Source: Actinomycetota bacterium (GTDB lineage: Bacteria; Actinomycetota; Acidimicrobiia; Acidimicrobiales; RAAP-2). Taken from it: a stretch of DNA of 50,314 nucleotides. The position numbers and the translations under genes were made by a program. The notes beneath the pieces were generated by a model. The model made no database searches. It saw nothing but the letters and a program-made list of their open reading frames with translations, and was not told the origin of the DNA. The stretch lies in the NCBI GenBank assembly GCA_021324045.1, contig JAJPJV010000051.1, forward strand, positions 1-50,314, given 5' to 3'. This document shows, in pieces, positions 9,801 through 17,869 of the stretch (within the stretch, counting starts at the first letter, position 1; each line of letters opens with the position of its first letter).

Positions 9801-12800
9801 TGCTTCATTCCCTCGACATCGAAGTTCCCTTCTTCGTCGAGGAACTTCAACAGATTGAGGCTCGCCAGATTGCAAGCTGAATTGTCGAGATGCAAGTACT
9901 CGCTGCAGTTGCGAACGACGACGCCATCGACGATGTAGGAGTGATTCCGCGGCTCGGTGAGGTTGTAGGTCAGTTCGATTCCTTCGAATGAACGTTCAGT
10001 CAGTCGCACCGTTGGGCACACAGGACGTGAAGGACCCGGCACATCAGCAACGATGGCTCGCAGGAGTGCCACTTTGTGCGAGAGCGAGAAGCCGATGTGC
10101 TCTGCGAACTTCGTGACCGATTCCGAGGTAACCCGAAGCTCGTAGGCACTCTCCACCGTGTGCAAGTGACTCGAGATGCCGAAGGTGGTCAGCAGACGTT
10201 GAACATCGAGGAGGAGTTCACGCGACGCCGAGAGCAACCCGACGGACGAACCGCCTTCGTCTCCGAACGCGTCACCGTCCGCGTCGTAGAGACCCCTCAG
10301 GAAGGCAGCGACCACCTCCTGAGGCGCCTGCTCGATCGCCCACGGAACGTGCTTGGGGAAAGCCCCCTCGGCACCACCAACCCCAAGCGCCTCGAGGAAT
10401 CGCTTGAAGGCGGGGCTGGCGAGCCGGACATGTGCTGTCCCATCTTCTTGCTCGAGGACCTTGAGTGCGGAATCGCCGTTCACCCATTCAACGAGCTCCT
10501 TGTGAAGCGGCAGCACCTCGCAGCGGGCATCGGCGCCCCGGTAGGTGGTCGCGACGACGGAACGCCCAGAAATGCTCCCCTCTCCGACGAGCCAACCCAA
10601 ATAGTGCGCGAACTCCGGCGTCCAAAGGTCTGGAAAGCGCATCACACGCGGATGCTCACCATTGGCTAAGTAGTCCGCTGGATCAGTGGAGACCGGGAGC
10701 GCCGGATCTGCATTGATTGCAGGAGCAGGGAGATCCAGAATCTTAACCTCATCGGTTGCCTTGAGCTCGCACGCCTCGACATAGCCACGGTTCGTCGTGA
10801 AGATGCGGTGGCCGGGAGTGCATCGAAGTTCCATCCCGTTGTCGAACCGGAGCCGAACGATTTGGTTGTAGCCGGTGATCATGATTGCTTCCGGCGTGGT
10901 GATCTGCACCTGTTCAGCCGCTTCATCTGCGTTCGTGGCGTCGTGAGTGTAGATACCGAACGACTCACCGCTGTTGACTCGACTGACGAGCTCGGAGAAG
11001 CAGATGAGACCCTTGTCGGTATGCACCCTCGCCGATCCTGGGAAGCAGGGATTGCTCGCCGTGATCCGCCCAGCCCTCGGTGCAGTATGCCATGCATTGA
11101 TAGTCGTATCGAACTGGATGCCAGGATCGGCACATTCCCATGCGGCGTGCGCGACCTGACGGAAAAGGTCTCGTGCCCGGACGCGCTTGATCACCGAGCC
11201 ATCGGTGCGAGCAGTGAGCTCCCACTCAGCGTCGTCGATGACGGCTTGCATGAACTCGTCCGTCATACGGACGGAGTTGTTCGCGTTCTGGTATTGGATC
11301 GAGTGGCTATCGGCGCCGTCGAGGTCCATGTCGAATCCAGCGTCGCGAAGCACTCGCGCTTTGCGCTCCTCGAGCGCCTTGCACCAGATGAAGTCCTCAA
11401 TGTCAGGGTGATCGGCGTCGAGGATGACCATCTTCGCAGCGCGTCTCGTATTCGATGCATAGATCCCGTTCGCCGAGAGGAGATGGGTTCCCTCGACCTC
11501 GATGTCGTAGGTTTCTGCGACTTCGGTTGGAGTGACGGAATCCAGCGTGAGGCGAACACAACGTGAGATTTCATTCGGGGCTGCGGCCGGCCCTCGGCGC
11601 ACGAGAAGGGTCGCGACCACGCCGCTGTTTGTCTCGGTCGCGCCCAGCTGGCGCTGAGAAAACCCTCCGCTCCGCTGGTGGGAACGAGGTGCAAGCGGTT
11701 CGTCGACGCTCCAGTCCTCGTCGGCCTGCAGCATTTCGGTGCCGTCGACCTGCGCCCTCGCCGAATACACGCGGATGGAATCGAAGAGATGCTCGGCGTA
11801 CGTGGCGCCGACAACCGATAGCCGATAGGTCGAGGGCTTCGTCGGCGCGTTCCTGCTTCCCGTCAGTTGCGAGGGGATGCCGAGGGTGAGCAAGAGCTGC
11901 TGGAGCCGAACCAGGAAGCCTCGATCGGTCGACGTGAAGTTCCAGCCTTGGAGTTGGTCATACGCCCCGCTCGCGTCGACCACTCCAGCAATGAACGCTG
12001 CGCGCACGCTCACTTCGGCCCTGAAGAGCACATCGGGGAACCCAAGTGCATCGGCTCTACCCTTTGCGAGGCCATTATGGGTCAAGAAATCGACGAGGGC
12101 GCGGTGTGCGAACCCGATCTGTAGGCTGCCACCGGCACCACCGAGTACAAGCGGCCGCGCACCGAAGAGCTGGCGGCAGTACTGGGCGCACCGCTCGGCG
12201 GCAATGCTGGCCACGCGGTCCTTGCAGAACGCGAGCCCATGGTCGTTCGGAGCAGTCGGCCGGAACCCCCCTTCGCCGTACCACAGGCCAAGCACGTAGG
12301 CGAGACGATCATCGAGCTCCGAGGGGAATCGAATCTCGACTGGGCTCGCTGCGTCGGCAATCCCAGGCGGAAAAAGCGCGATGGTGGAGCCGCCCGTGCT
12401 CGGCTCGACCAGTGCGTAGAGCGACTCGCCAGGAGCGAAATGTTCGATGGGCTTGACGTCGAACCCTTCGTCGAGATCGTTCCAGTACGCGAACTTGTGA
12501 CCCTCTGTGACCTCGACCTCGTAACCTTCTTGCGTCTTCACCCGATAGCACAGCTTCGGTCCGTTGGGCATGAAATCGGCGACCGGGCGTGGTCCTTGGT
12601 GTGTGAGTACCAAGTCGCCGATGTGAAGCTGCTCGATCGGGCGCCAACCGTCGGGCGTGGCGACGAGGGTTCCCTCCCTAAAGCACTTTCCGCCAGATTT
12701 GATCGTTCCGGCCGATGCGTCCGCGCCGCGCATGAAGCTCACCGGTCCCGACGCCGTACCGCCACCCCTCAGGTGTTCGTAGGAGGATCGAATACGGGAA

Positions 12801-13792
12801 AGGTTGACCCCTGCCCCGGATCCGCCTTTGAAGATGATTCCCTCTTCGGTGTACCAGTTGAGAATGGAGTCCATCGAGTCCTCAACAGCGAGGATGAAGC
12901 AGTTGTGCACCCGAATGTCGTTGCTGAGGTACTCACCGCTCTCGGTCTGGATGTCATAGACGTCCATTTCGCCGAGCTCCTCGATGCCTTCGATCTCGAT
13001 CTGCCCCGACGCTGCCTCGGCAAACGCGACAGGGGTGATGTCACGCGGCTCGAAGGACTCCTGAGGATGCCAGGAGAGGCGGTCCCCGGGGCGCAACGAT
13101 CCGGCGAGAACGAAACGTCCCGTACCTCGGGAACCACAACGCCACACGAGATGGTCGGCCGTGACGTCGAGGACGGGTCCGGCCTTCGTGTGAACCCGGA
13201 GCACCGGCTTTCGACCGTTGGACTTCACGGCCACGATACGGGTGATCCCATGTGCGTCGAAGACCTTTTCACCAATCGCAGCACGCTCGACGAGCTCACC
13301 AATTGCGACCATCCCCTCCGGCGTGCTCACGAGCGAGTGGTAGGGCTGGCACGCGGAGGCCTGCTGGGGGACGCCGGCAACCCCGATGTTGAACCACACG
13401 GGTGAGTTGAACGCCGCCATTTGGTGGATGACGAGGTACTTCAGCTCGTCGCGGAAGGCCTCGGCCTCGGCTGCATCGACGAAGTAGCCGTCCTTGACTC
13501 CCCAAGCCGTGATGGTGTCCGCTACCCGGTCGACGACTTGCTTGAGCGACCACTCGCGTTCTGGAGTTCCCAGTGTCCCCCGAAAGTACTTCTGGGCCAA
13601 GATGTTGGTCGCATTGACGCTCCAAAACTCGGGGACCTCCACGCCAAGCTGCTCGAAAGCAACGGATCCATCCCGGTGATCGACGATCCGCGCATCCCGA
13701 CGCTCCCAGCGCACCTCGTCGTAAGGATGAACACCTGCAACGGTGAAGCGACGCCGGATTCCGATCCCGGTTCTCTGGGGTGCGATCGCCAT
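6848..13792 (-). CDS. nrdJ: Class II ribonucleotide reductase NrdJ precursor with four inteins
   Basis: The 2314-residue precursor would splice to about 945 residues, the usual length of adenosylcobalamin-dependent NrdJ. The reductase makes deoxyribonucleotides for DNA synthesis. Mature motifs include VHQMAAFNSPVWFN-like substrate elements, the redox Cys in ASA|CFILAVEDSMDS, the active-site NP|CSE, NSACNLASLNL, APTGTISFLLDCDTTG, and a Cys-rich zinc-ribbon end (CYNCGDAM, CYVCTSCG). Four inteins are inserted in frame, each at a conserved site. The ATG start has AAGGA and GGAG close upstream. A promoter with two NrdR-like boxes precedes it. The acyl-CoA synthetase begins one base after its stop. 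Confidence 0.95.
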   Translation of the reverse strand: MAIAPQRTGIGIRRRFTVAGVHPYDEVRWERRDARIVDHRDGSVAFEQLGVEVPEFWSVNATNILAQKYFRGTLGTPEREWSLKQVVDRVADTITAWGVKDGYFVDAAEAEAFRDELKYLVIHQMAAFNSPVWFNIGVAGVPQQASACQPYHSLVSTPEGMVAIGELVERAAIGEKVFDAHGITRIVAVKSNGRKPVLRVHTKAGPVLDVTADHLVWRCGSRGTGRFVLAGSLRPGDRLSWHPQESFEPRDITPVAFAEAASGQIEIEGIEELGEMDVYDIQTESGEYLSNDIRVHNCFILAVEDSMDSILNWYTEEGIIFKGGSGAGVNLSRIRSSYEHLRGGGTASGPVSFMRGADASAGTIKSGGKCFREGTLVATPDGWRPIEQLHIGDLVLTHQGPRPVADFMPNGPKLCYRVKTQEGYEVEVTEGHKFAYWNDLDEGFDVKPIEHFAPGESLYALVEPSTGGSTIALFPPGIADAASPVEIRFPSELDDRLAYVLGLWYGEGGFRPTAPNDHGLAFCKDRVASIAAERCAQYCRQLFGARPLVLGGAGGSLQIGFAHRALVDFLTHNGLAKGRADALGFPDVLFRAEVSVRAAFIAGVVDASGAYDQLQGWNFTSTDRGFLVRLQQLLLTLGIPSQLTGSRNAPTKPSTYRLSVVGATYAEHLFDSIRVYSARAQVDGTEMLQADEDWSVDEPLAPRSHQRSGGFSQRQLGATETNSGVVATLLVRRGPAAAPNEISRCVRLTLDSVTPTEVAETYDIEVEGTHLLSANGIYASNTRRAAKMVILDADHPDIEDFIWCKALEERKARVLRDAGFDMDLDGADSHSIQYQNANNSVRMTDEFMQAVIDDAEWELTARTDGSVIKRVRARDLFRQVAHAAWECADPGIQFDTTINAWHTAPRAGRITASNPCFPGSARVHTDKGLICFSELVSRVNSGESFGIYTHDATNADEAAEQVQITTPEAIMITGYNQIVRLRFDNGMELRCTPGHRIFTTNRGYVEACELKATDEVKILDLPAPAINADPALPVSTDPADYLANGEHPRVMRFPDLWTPEFAHYLGWLVGEGSISGRSVVATTYRGADARCEVLPLHKELVEWVNGDSALKVLEQEDGTAHVRLASPAFKRFLEALGVGGAEGAFPKHVPWAIEQAPQEVVAAFLRGLYDADGDAFGDEGGSSVGLLSASRELLLDVQRLLTTFGISSHLHTVESAYELRVTSESVTKFAEHIGFSLSHKVALLRAIVADVPGPSRPVCPTVRLTERSFEGIELTYNLTEPRNHSYIVDGVVVRNCSEYLHLDNSACNLASLNLLKFLDEEGNFDVEGMKHAVEVVFTAQEILVGNADYPTPKIAETSRRFRELGLGYANLGALLMAKGLPYDSDAGRAWAGAITALMCGHAYAVSARTAARMGPFAGYHDNADAMLGVLRKHQAHVAKIDEELVPPELLSAAQEAWDEAVELAQQFGVRNSQATVLAPTGTISFLLDCDTTGVEPDLGLVKMKKLVGGGSMSIVNQTVPRALRQLGYRAEQIEAIVKHIDEHKTIVGAPGLNPDHLPVFACSMGDNTIHYLGHVRMMAAIQPFISGAISKCVTGGTLIPTEDGLVRIGSLFEGEDPDTFRSEHILVASLGGSQKTDAFYYGGQRAVRRLRLRSGHHVTGTPNHRVLVVGGGGPEWKRLDEIQVGDEVATQYGANLWSQTAPRIRFRESTPSCSAERGRIPSEMNEDLAFLAGACVAQGDLGSRGSIRFTNADAAVLECIAAAARRVFGLDATVNHPDDRCSCVELRSQTAVELFEWLGCGAGTRRRIPDLVLRSPRSCVLAFLQGLFLGAGCSVLPTGRWAIRLDAPGLLDDLQAVLTNLGIVHSRISVRVGADGKPCDEVHAHGAHAQAMVRLVPFLESEKAGAAERLLAERFEEETLGLVPGISGADLYRLLPASCRSQFQFLLDPQAGRVSRRTLEQVAAVEGVVLPDWLRMILDDGLYFSSVVEVTDVGQQDVYDLSVPATHAFVGNGIVNHNTVNMPEDATVEDVENLHMEAWRLGLKAIAIYRDNCKVAQPLATTKAAGSVPPGSPAEAHDRELAARVAELERALENERRRKDEPVVVGAVRERLPRRRLSKTFAFRVADCEGYVTVGEYEDGRPGEVFIKVSKQGSTLAGIMDAFSISISLGLQHGVPLATYVRKYTNMKFEPAGLTDDPDLRLATSLVDYIFRKLALEYLPYEERLDLGVLSTAERTQPTLPGVEETTTPSAGLVDDRPIGGTWHAQQGSPVTSQVTGMSAEMRDAPYCYNCGDAMIRAGSCYVCTSCGSTSGCS
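7739..9019 (-). mobile_element. NrdJ intein 4: 427 residues, endonuclease probably dead
   Basis: It begins CVTGGTLIPTEDG after GAISK, ends VNHN, and is followed by Thr in TVNMPEDATVED. Block B is TGTPNHRVL. The endonuclease helices are recognisable but damaged: LAFLAGACVAQGD has Gln and FLQGLFLGAG has Ala at the catalytic acidic positions. Splicing residues (Cys-1, penultimate His, Asn, Thr+1) are intact, so the intein should still splice while no longer homing. Confidence 0.93.
9908..11047 (-). mobile_element. NrdJ intein 3: 380 residues, endonuclease looks intact
   Basis: It begins CFPGSARVHTDKG after ASNP, ends VVVRN, and is followed by CSEYLHLD. Block B is RCTPGHRIF. Both endonuclease motifs keep the acidic residue before the final Gly: YLGWLVGEGS and FLRGLYDADG. 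The penultimate residue is Arg, not His, a known but less common state. The insertion splits the NxCxE active-site motif, so the +1 Cys becomes the catalytic thiyl-radical cysteine of the reductase after splicing. Confidence 0.94.
11450..12685 (-). mobile_element. NrdJ intein 2: 412 residues, LAGLIDADG endonuclease
   Basis: It begins CFREGTLVATPDG after GGK, ends IYASN, and is followed by Thr in TRRAAKMV. Block B is EVTEGHKF. The first endonuclease helix, LAYVLGLWYGEGG, keeps its acidic residue; the second, FIAGVVDASG, has Ser where an acidic residue is expected, so cleavage is probably weakened or lost. The penultimate residue is Ser rather than His. Its +1 residue is Thr, whereas inteins 1 and 3 use Cys, so it is an independent insertion rather than a copy. 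Confidence 0.93.
12902..13351 (-). mobile_element. NrdJ intein 1: 150-residue mini-intein
   Basis: It begins with Cys in CQPYHSLVST, ends RVHN and is followed by Cys, so the splice chemistry is standard: Cys-1, penultimate His, terminal Asn, Cys+1. Block B is VTADHLVW and block F is VYDIQTESGEYLSN. No LAGLIDADG motifs are present and only about 45 residues lie between the N- and C-terminal splicing blocks, so it has lost its homing endonuclease. The +1 Cys is the redox-active Cys of the reductase (ASAC to CFILAVED). Confidence 0.95.
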
Positions 13793-13864
13793 GGTCCTTG
13801 CTCCTCTTCTCGGCCCGTTCGCTTCGACTTCCCGATCTCGGCCGACACCCCCCAGACCGCTCAA

Positions 13865-13880
13865 ACACAATATCTTGTGG
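13865..13880. promoter_or_regulatory. NrdR-box-like site 1 (nrdJ operator)
   Basis: The site reads ACACAATATCTTGTGG, close to the NrdR consensus ACACwATATATwGTGT. It lies between the predicted transcription start and the nrdJ ATG and is paired with a second, weaker site 32 bp away. NrdR represses ribonucleotide reductase genes in many bacteria; the nrdR gene itself is not in this window. Confidence 0.65.
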
Positions 13881-13896
13881 TTCGAGAGTCCTGGAG

Positions 13897-13912
13897 ACAC
13901 GAGATACAGGGG
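13897..13912. promoter_or_regulatory. NrdR-box-like site 2 (nrdJ operator)
   Basis: The site reads ACACGAGATACAGGGG, a weaker match to the NrdR consensus. Its 32-bp offset from site 1 is three helical turns, the usual spacing for cooperative NrdR binding. It overlaps the predicted transcription start, which fits repression. Confidence 0.5.
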
Positions 13913-13913
13913 T

Positions 13914-13943
13914 ATTACACCACTGTAGTTACAGCGATGTCAA
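13914..13943 (-). promoter_or_regulatory. Predicted nrdJ promoter
   Basis: Reading leftward, a perfect -35 TTGACA (13938-13943) is followed after 18 bases by -10 TGTAAT (13914-13919). Transcription would begin near 13907, giving a leader of about 115 bases. Both NrdR-like boxes sit at or just downstream of the start. Confidence 0.6.
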
Positions 13944-14093
13944 CGCCTGCCGCGCCCCAGGCGCCCTGAGGGAGACCGGCACGGGCCAAACGACGGGCAC
14001 TGGTTGGTCCGGTTGTACCGGCCAGGGAGTTGGAAGGCAACCCGCAGGGAGCGTGACCCGGAAGGAGTCGTACTGGTTGGAGGGGAAGCCAAG

Positions 14094-15677
14094 ATGCGCA
14101 CTGCTATCGTTGCCATCGACGCAGGGACCACCCGGATCCGCGCGACCGCCGTGGACGAGACCGCGGCGATCATCGAGGCTTCGTATCGGGAGCTCACCCA
14201 GTACTACCCGCAACCGGGGTGGATCGAGCACGATCCGGAGGAGATCTGGGCACTGGTTCAGCGAACGCTAAGCGATGTCGTTGGTGCATTGGCGACGCGG
14301 AACTGCTCCGTCGAGGCCATCGGAATTACGAACCAGCGTGAAACCATCATGGCGTGGGATCCACGATCCGGTCGACCGCTCCGTCGGGCGATCGGGTGGC
14401 AAGATCGTCGGACCGCCCAACGATGTCGCGCACTCGCCGAGGCCGGAGAGCTCCCGTTGGTACGCCAACGAACCGGGTTGGTGCTCGACCCCTATTTCTC
14501 TGCCACGAAGATCGCTTGGCTCATCCACGATGGAGGCCTAGCCGAGATCGCCGATCGCGTGCTGTTCGGCACGGTTGACACCTGGATCCTGTGGAAGCTC
14601 ACGGGAGGGGTTCGCAGCGGCATCTTTGCCACCGACCCCACGAATGCCAGCCGAACGTCGCTCTACGACCTCAATGCTGGGAACTGGTCCGAGGAGCTCC
14701 TGGAGCTCTTCGGGATTCCCGCGATCACCCTTGCGGACATCCGGCCGACCTGTGGAACGCTGGGCCGCGTCGCTGCCGGTGCGGTCGACGGTGTCGCACC
14801 TGGCACCCCCATCAGCGCTGTGGTCGGCGACCAGCAGGCAGCACTGTTCGGGCAAGCCTGTTTCGAGACGGGGATGACGAAGGCCACCCTTGGCACAGGA
14901 ACGTTCGTGCTGGCCAACGCGGGAACGCGCTGCCCCGCTCCGATCGATGGCTTGCTCACCTCCGTGGCGTGGGACCTTGGCTCCCATGGCGGGAGCACCG
15001 ACGCCCGAAGGGCGTCGAACCAGAATGCTCACGCCGGAATCCCTGAGGGGGATCAGGCGGACGCCCGTTCGTCGCTCACCTTTGCCCTCGAGGGTGCTGC
15101 TTTCGTTTCGGGGGCCGCCGTCCAATGGCTGCGGGACGAGCTCGGCTTGATCGAGGACCCCGATGCGATTGGTCCAATCGCCGAGGAGGTCCCCGACAGC
15201 CACGGACTCTTCGTGGTCCCTGCCTTCGCCGGACTCGGCAGTCCATGGTGGGACCCGCACGCACGTGGGATCGTTACCGGGATCACCATTGGCACGCGAC
15301 TTGCTCACCTGGCCCGGGCAGTCGTCGAATCGATGGCCTACCAGGTCCGCGCGATCGTCGAGACCATGACAGCAGGAACCGCCTTCGCGCTGCGCGAGCT
15401 GCGCGTCGACGGCGGCGCTTCGACCATGCCCTTGCTCCTCCAACTCCTCGCAGATCATCTGGCCACCACCGTGAGCCGACCTCGCTCAACCGAGACCACA
15501 GCACTGGGCGCCGCCATGCTGGCGGGATTGGGCGTGGGGTACTGGAGCTCGCTCGAGGAGCTCCTCGGGCTCTGGCAACCGGGGCTGCAACGAGTTCCGA
15601 ACGACGAACGATCCGCACAGGACGCGGCGTACGCTTCGTGGCGCGCGAGCGTCGAGCGAGCACGGGCGTGGGCCTGA
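14094..15677 (+). CDS. glpK: Glycerol kinase
   Basis: This 527-residue FGGY-family kinase phosphorylates glycerol to glycerol-3-phosphate with ATP. It shows IVAIDAGTTRIRAT at the N-terminus, GITNQRETIMAWD, WQDRRTA, TNASRTSLYDL, GDQQAALFGQ, and ALGAAMLAG near the end, as in GlpK. The ATG has GAGGGG nine bases upstream. One oddity: between AWDLG and FALEGAAFVSG, where typical GlpK has a short link, there is an extra hydrophilic stretch of roughly 25 residues (STDARRASNQNAHAG onward). No glycerol transporter or glpD lies nearby. It is divergent from nrdJ. Confidence 0.92.
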   Translation: MRTAIVAIDAGTTRIRATAVDETAAIIEASYRELTQYYPQPGWIEHDPEEIWALVQRTLSDVVGALATRNCSVEAIGITNQRETIMAWDPRSGRPLRRAIGWQDRRTAQRCRALAEAGELPLVRQRTGLVLDPYFSATKIAWLIHDGGLAEIADRVLFGTVDTWILWKLTGGVRSGIFATDPTNASRTSLYDLNAGNWSEELLELFGIPAITLADIRPTCGTLGRVAAGAVDGVAPGTPISAVVGDQQAALFGQACFETGMTKATLGTGTFVLANAGTRCPAPIDGLLTSVAWDLGSHGGSTDARRASNQNAHAGIPEGDQADARSSLTFALEGAAFVSGAAVQWLRDELGLIEDPDAIGPIAEEVPDSHGLFVVPAFAGLGSPWWDPHARGIVTGITIGTRLAHLARAVVESMAYQVRAIVETMTAGTAFALRELRVDGGASTMPLLLQLLADHLATTVSRPRSTETTALGAAMLAGLGVGYWSSLEELLGLWQPGLQRVPNDERSAQDAAYASWRASVERARAWA

Positions 15678-15749
15678 CGGCCTCATGACTGATGCCCTGG
15701 TGAGGAGCTCAAGCACACGGGCAGCTTCAAGAGACGGAAGGGAGGCACC

Positions 15750-16574
15750 GTGGCGGTCATCGTTCTTACGGGAGCAAGTGCGGGGATCGGCGCTGCTGCT
15801 GCCATCGAGCTCACCCGCCAGGGCCATCAGGTCGTCGCCTCAGGCCGGTCAGCCGACAAGCTCCGGTCAGTCCACGAACAGATGTCGGCGGTCGCACCGC
15901 CGGGGATCGACGTCCCTGAGCCGATCCCCGCAGACCTCTCGAGCTTCGCGGAGGTTCGGCGGCTTGCCCACACGATCATCGAGCGCTTTGCGACCATCGA
16001 CGTCCTCGCCAACAACGCGGGGATGACGACCGCGCGGCGACAGGTCTCCGTAGAGGGCATCGAGGCCGTTTTCGCGGTCAATCACCTCGCGGCGTTCCTC
16101 CTGACCAACCTGCTCCTCGAAAGACTCCAGGGCTCCGGCGGTCGGGTGGTCACCACTGCCTCTGCGGTGCATCGCATGGGCCGGATCGACTTCGAGGACC
16201 TCCAGCTCGAGCGAGGGTGGTCCCGCATGGGTGCGTACGCCCGCTCGAAGCTGGCCAACATCCTGTTCACCGCCGAGCTCCGGCGCCGCTCGCGGCTGGC
16301 GACAAGCTGCTTTCATCCGGGCACCATCGCGACCGACCTGTGGCGGGACACTTGGATGGGTCGGACGGCAAAGCTCTTTGGAGGTTTCATGCGGTCGCCC
16401 CAGCGAGGTGCCGACACGCTCGTCTGGCTGGCCACTTCAGAAGAAGGGGGGTCCCCCACCGGGCTGTACTACATCGACCGCAAGCCGGCGAAGCCTGCGG
16501 AGACCGCAACGGACCCCTCGACAGCCGCCAGACTGTGGACAGAGAGCGCTGTTTTGGTCGGGCTTTCCGCTTAA
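15750..16574 (+). CDS. Short-chain dehydrogenase/reductase
   Basis: This 274-residue SDR has the cofactor loop TGASAGIGAAA at residues 7-17, NNAG near 88-91, and the catalytic pattern Ser (TTASAVHRMG), Tyr-x-x-x-Lys (AYARSKLAN). ASGRS after the second strand suggests NADP(H) preference. The pattern resembles retinol-dehydrogenase-like SDRs that reduce or oxidise hydrophobic alcohols, but the substrate is not readable. The GTG start is preceded by GGGAGG at six bases. It lies 72 bases downstream of glpK on the same strand. Confidence 0.88.
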   Translation: MAVIVLTGASAGIGAAAAIELTRQGHQVVASGRSADKLRSVHEQMSAVAPPGIDVPEPIPADLSSFAEVRRLAHTIIERFATIDVLANNAGMTTARRQVSVEGIEAVFAVNHLAAFLLTNLLLERLQGSGGRVVTTASAVHRMGRIDFEDLQLERGWSRMGAYARSKLANILFTAELRRRSRLATSCFHPGTIATDLWRDTWMGRTAKLFGGFMRSPQRGADTLVWLATSEEGGSPTGLYYIDRKPAKPAETATDPSTAARLWTESAVLVGLSA

Positions 16575-16635
16575 CCCCGGTGATCGTCTCGACCCAGGGG
16601 TGGTCCAGGCCGCCCCGCACGCCAGCTGCGCCGCC

Positions 16636-17859
16636 TCAGCCGAGCTTGGTCAGGACCTTCCGCAGGCTCCGAACTGCCTGGCTGATGCGCTTTTCGTTCT
16701 CGATGAGCGCGAACCGAACGTGGCCGTCGCCGCCAGGGCCAAAGCCGATGCCCGGCGAGCTCGCGACCTTCGCCTCGCTGACAAGGAATTTCGAGAACTC
16801 CAACGAACCCATCTCCCGGTAGGGTTCGGGGATCGGGGCCCACACGAACATCGTGCCCCTCGGGGGTACGACCTCCCAGCCAATCCGGTTCAAGCCTTCA
16901 CAGAGGGCGTTCCTCCGGGCCTGGTAGCACTCGTTGACGCGGCGAGGGTAATCCGGTACCTCGTTGAGCGCGACGATCGCTGCGATCTGTATCGGCTGGA
17001 AGGTCCCATAGTCGAGGTAGCTCTTCAGCTTCGTGAGCGCCTGCACGATCTCCGCGTTCCCTACGACGAAGCCCACGCGCCAGCCGGCCATCGAGAAGGA
17101 CTTCGTCAGCGTGTACAACTCAACCGCGACGTCCTTGGCCCCTGGAACCTGCAGGATCGATGGCGGCCGGTACCCGTCGAAGGCGATGTCGGCATAGGCG
17201 AAATCGTGGACCAAGACGACGCCGCGCTCCTGCGCGAACCTCACGAGGCGCTCCATGAACGCCAGCTCGACGCAGGCGGTCGTCGGGTTGTGTGGGAATG
17301 ACAGGACGATCACCCTGGGCTTCGGCCAGGTCGACTCCCACGCCTCCACGAGGCCCTCGAAGAACGCCTCGTCCGGGCCGCTCCCGGTCGTCGAACCGTG
17401 GGGTGCATGGCGGGCCACGGGGCCCTCGAGTGCGACCTGGCGGACATCGGCGCCCGCGAACAGCGGCGAGTAGATGTGAATCGGGTACGAGGGCGACGGC
17501 ACGAGCGCCGTATCACCAGGGCCGAGGAGCACCCACATCAGGTGGGACAGCCCCTCTTTGGCGCCAATCGTCGTGACGACCTCGAGATCGGGGTCGAGCT
17601 CGACGCCGAACTGGTGACCGTAGCGGTTGCTGATGGCCTGACGGAGCTTGGCGATCCCTCTCGAGGCGGAGTACCGGTGGTTCTTGGGGTTCCGTGCCGC
17701 CTCGGCGAGCTTGTCGACTGCGGCAACCGGAGAGGGCAGGTCGGGATTCCCGAACCCCAGGTCGATGACGTCCTCTCCGGCACGACGTGCAGCCAGCTTG
17801 AGCTGATCGATCGTGGCGAAGACGTACGGCGGCAGGCCGTTGATGCGGCGGAACTCCAT
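16636..17859 (-). CDS. Class I/II aminotransferase (alanine/aspartate type)
   Basis: This 407-residue PLP enzyme has the fold-type I signature: [13 protein letters not shown] at 32-44, [12 protein letters not shown] at 187-198, the HDFAYADI Asp (D219), and the Schiff-base lysine K253 in [14 protein letters not shown]. The start [14 protein letters not shown] resembles the AlaC/YfdZ group that makes alanine from pyruvate, so an alanine transaminase role is plausible but not proven. The gene starts ten bases after the LLM oxidoreductase stop and ends a five-gene leftward set. Confidence 0.88.
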   Translation of the reverse strand: MEFRRINGLPPYVFATIDQLKLAARRAGEDVIDLGFGNPDLPSPVAAVDKLAEAARNPKNHRYSASRGIAKLRQAISNRYGHQFGVELDPDLEVVTTIGAKEGLSHLMWVLLGPGDTALVPSPSYPIHIYSPLFAGADVRQVALEGPVARHAPHGSTTGSGPDEAFFEGLVEAWESTWPKPRVIVLSFPHNPTTACVELAFMERLVRFAQERGVVLVHDFAYADIAFDGYRPPSILQVPGAKDVAVELYTLTKSFSMAGWRVGFVVGNAEIVQALTKLKSYLDYGTFQPIQIAAIVALNEVPDYPRRVNECYQARRNALCEGLNRIGWEVVPPRGTMFVWAPIPEPYREMGSLEFSKFLVSEAKVASSPGIGFGPGGDGHVRFALIENEKRISQAVRSLRKVLTKLG

Positions 17860-17869
17860 TCGAGCAAGG

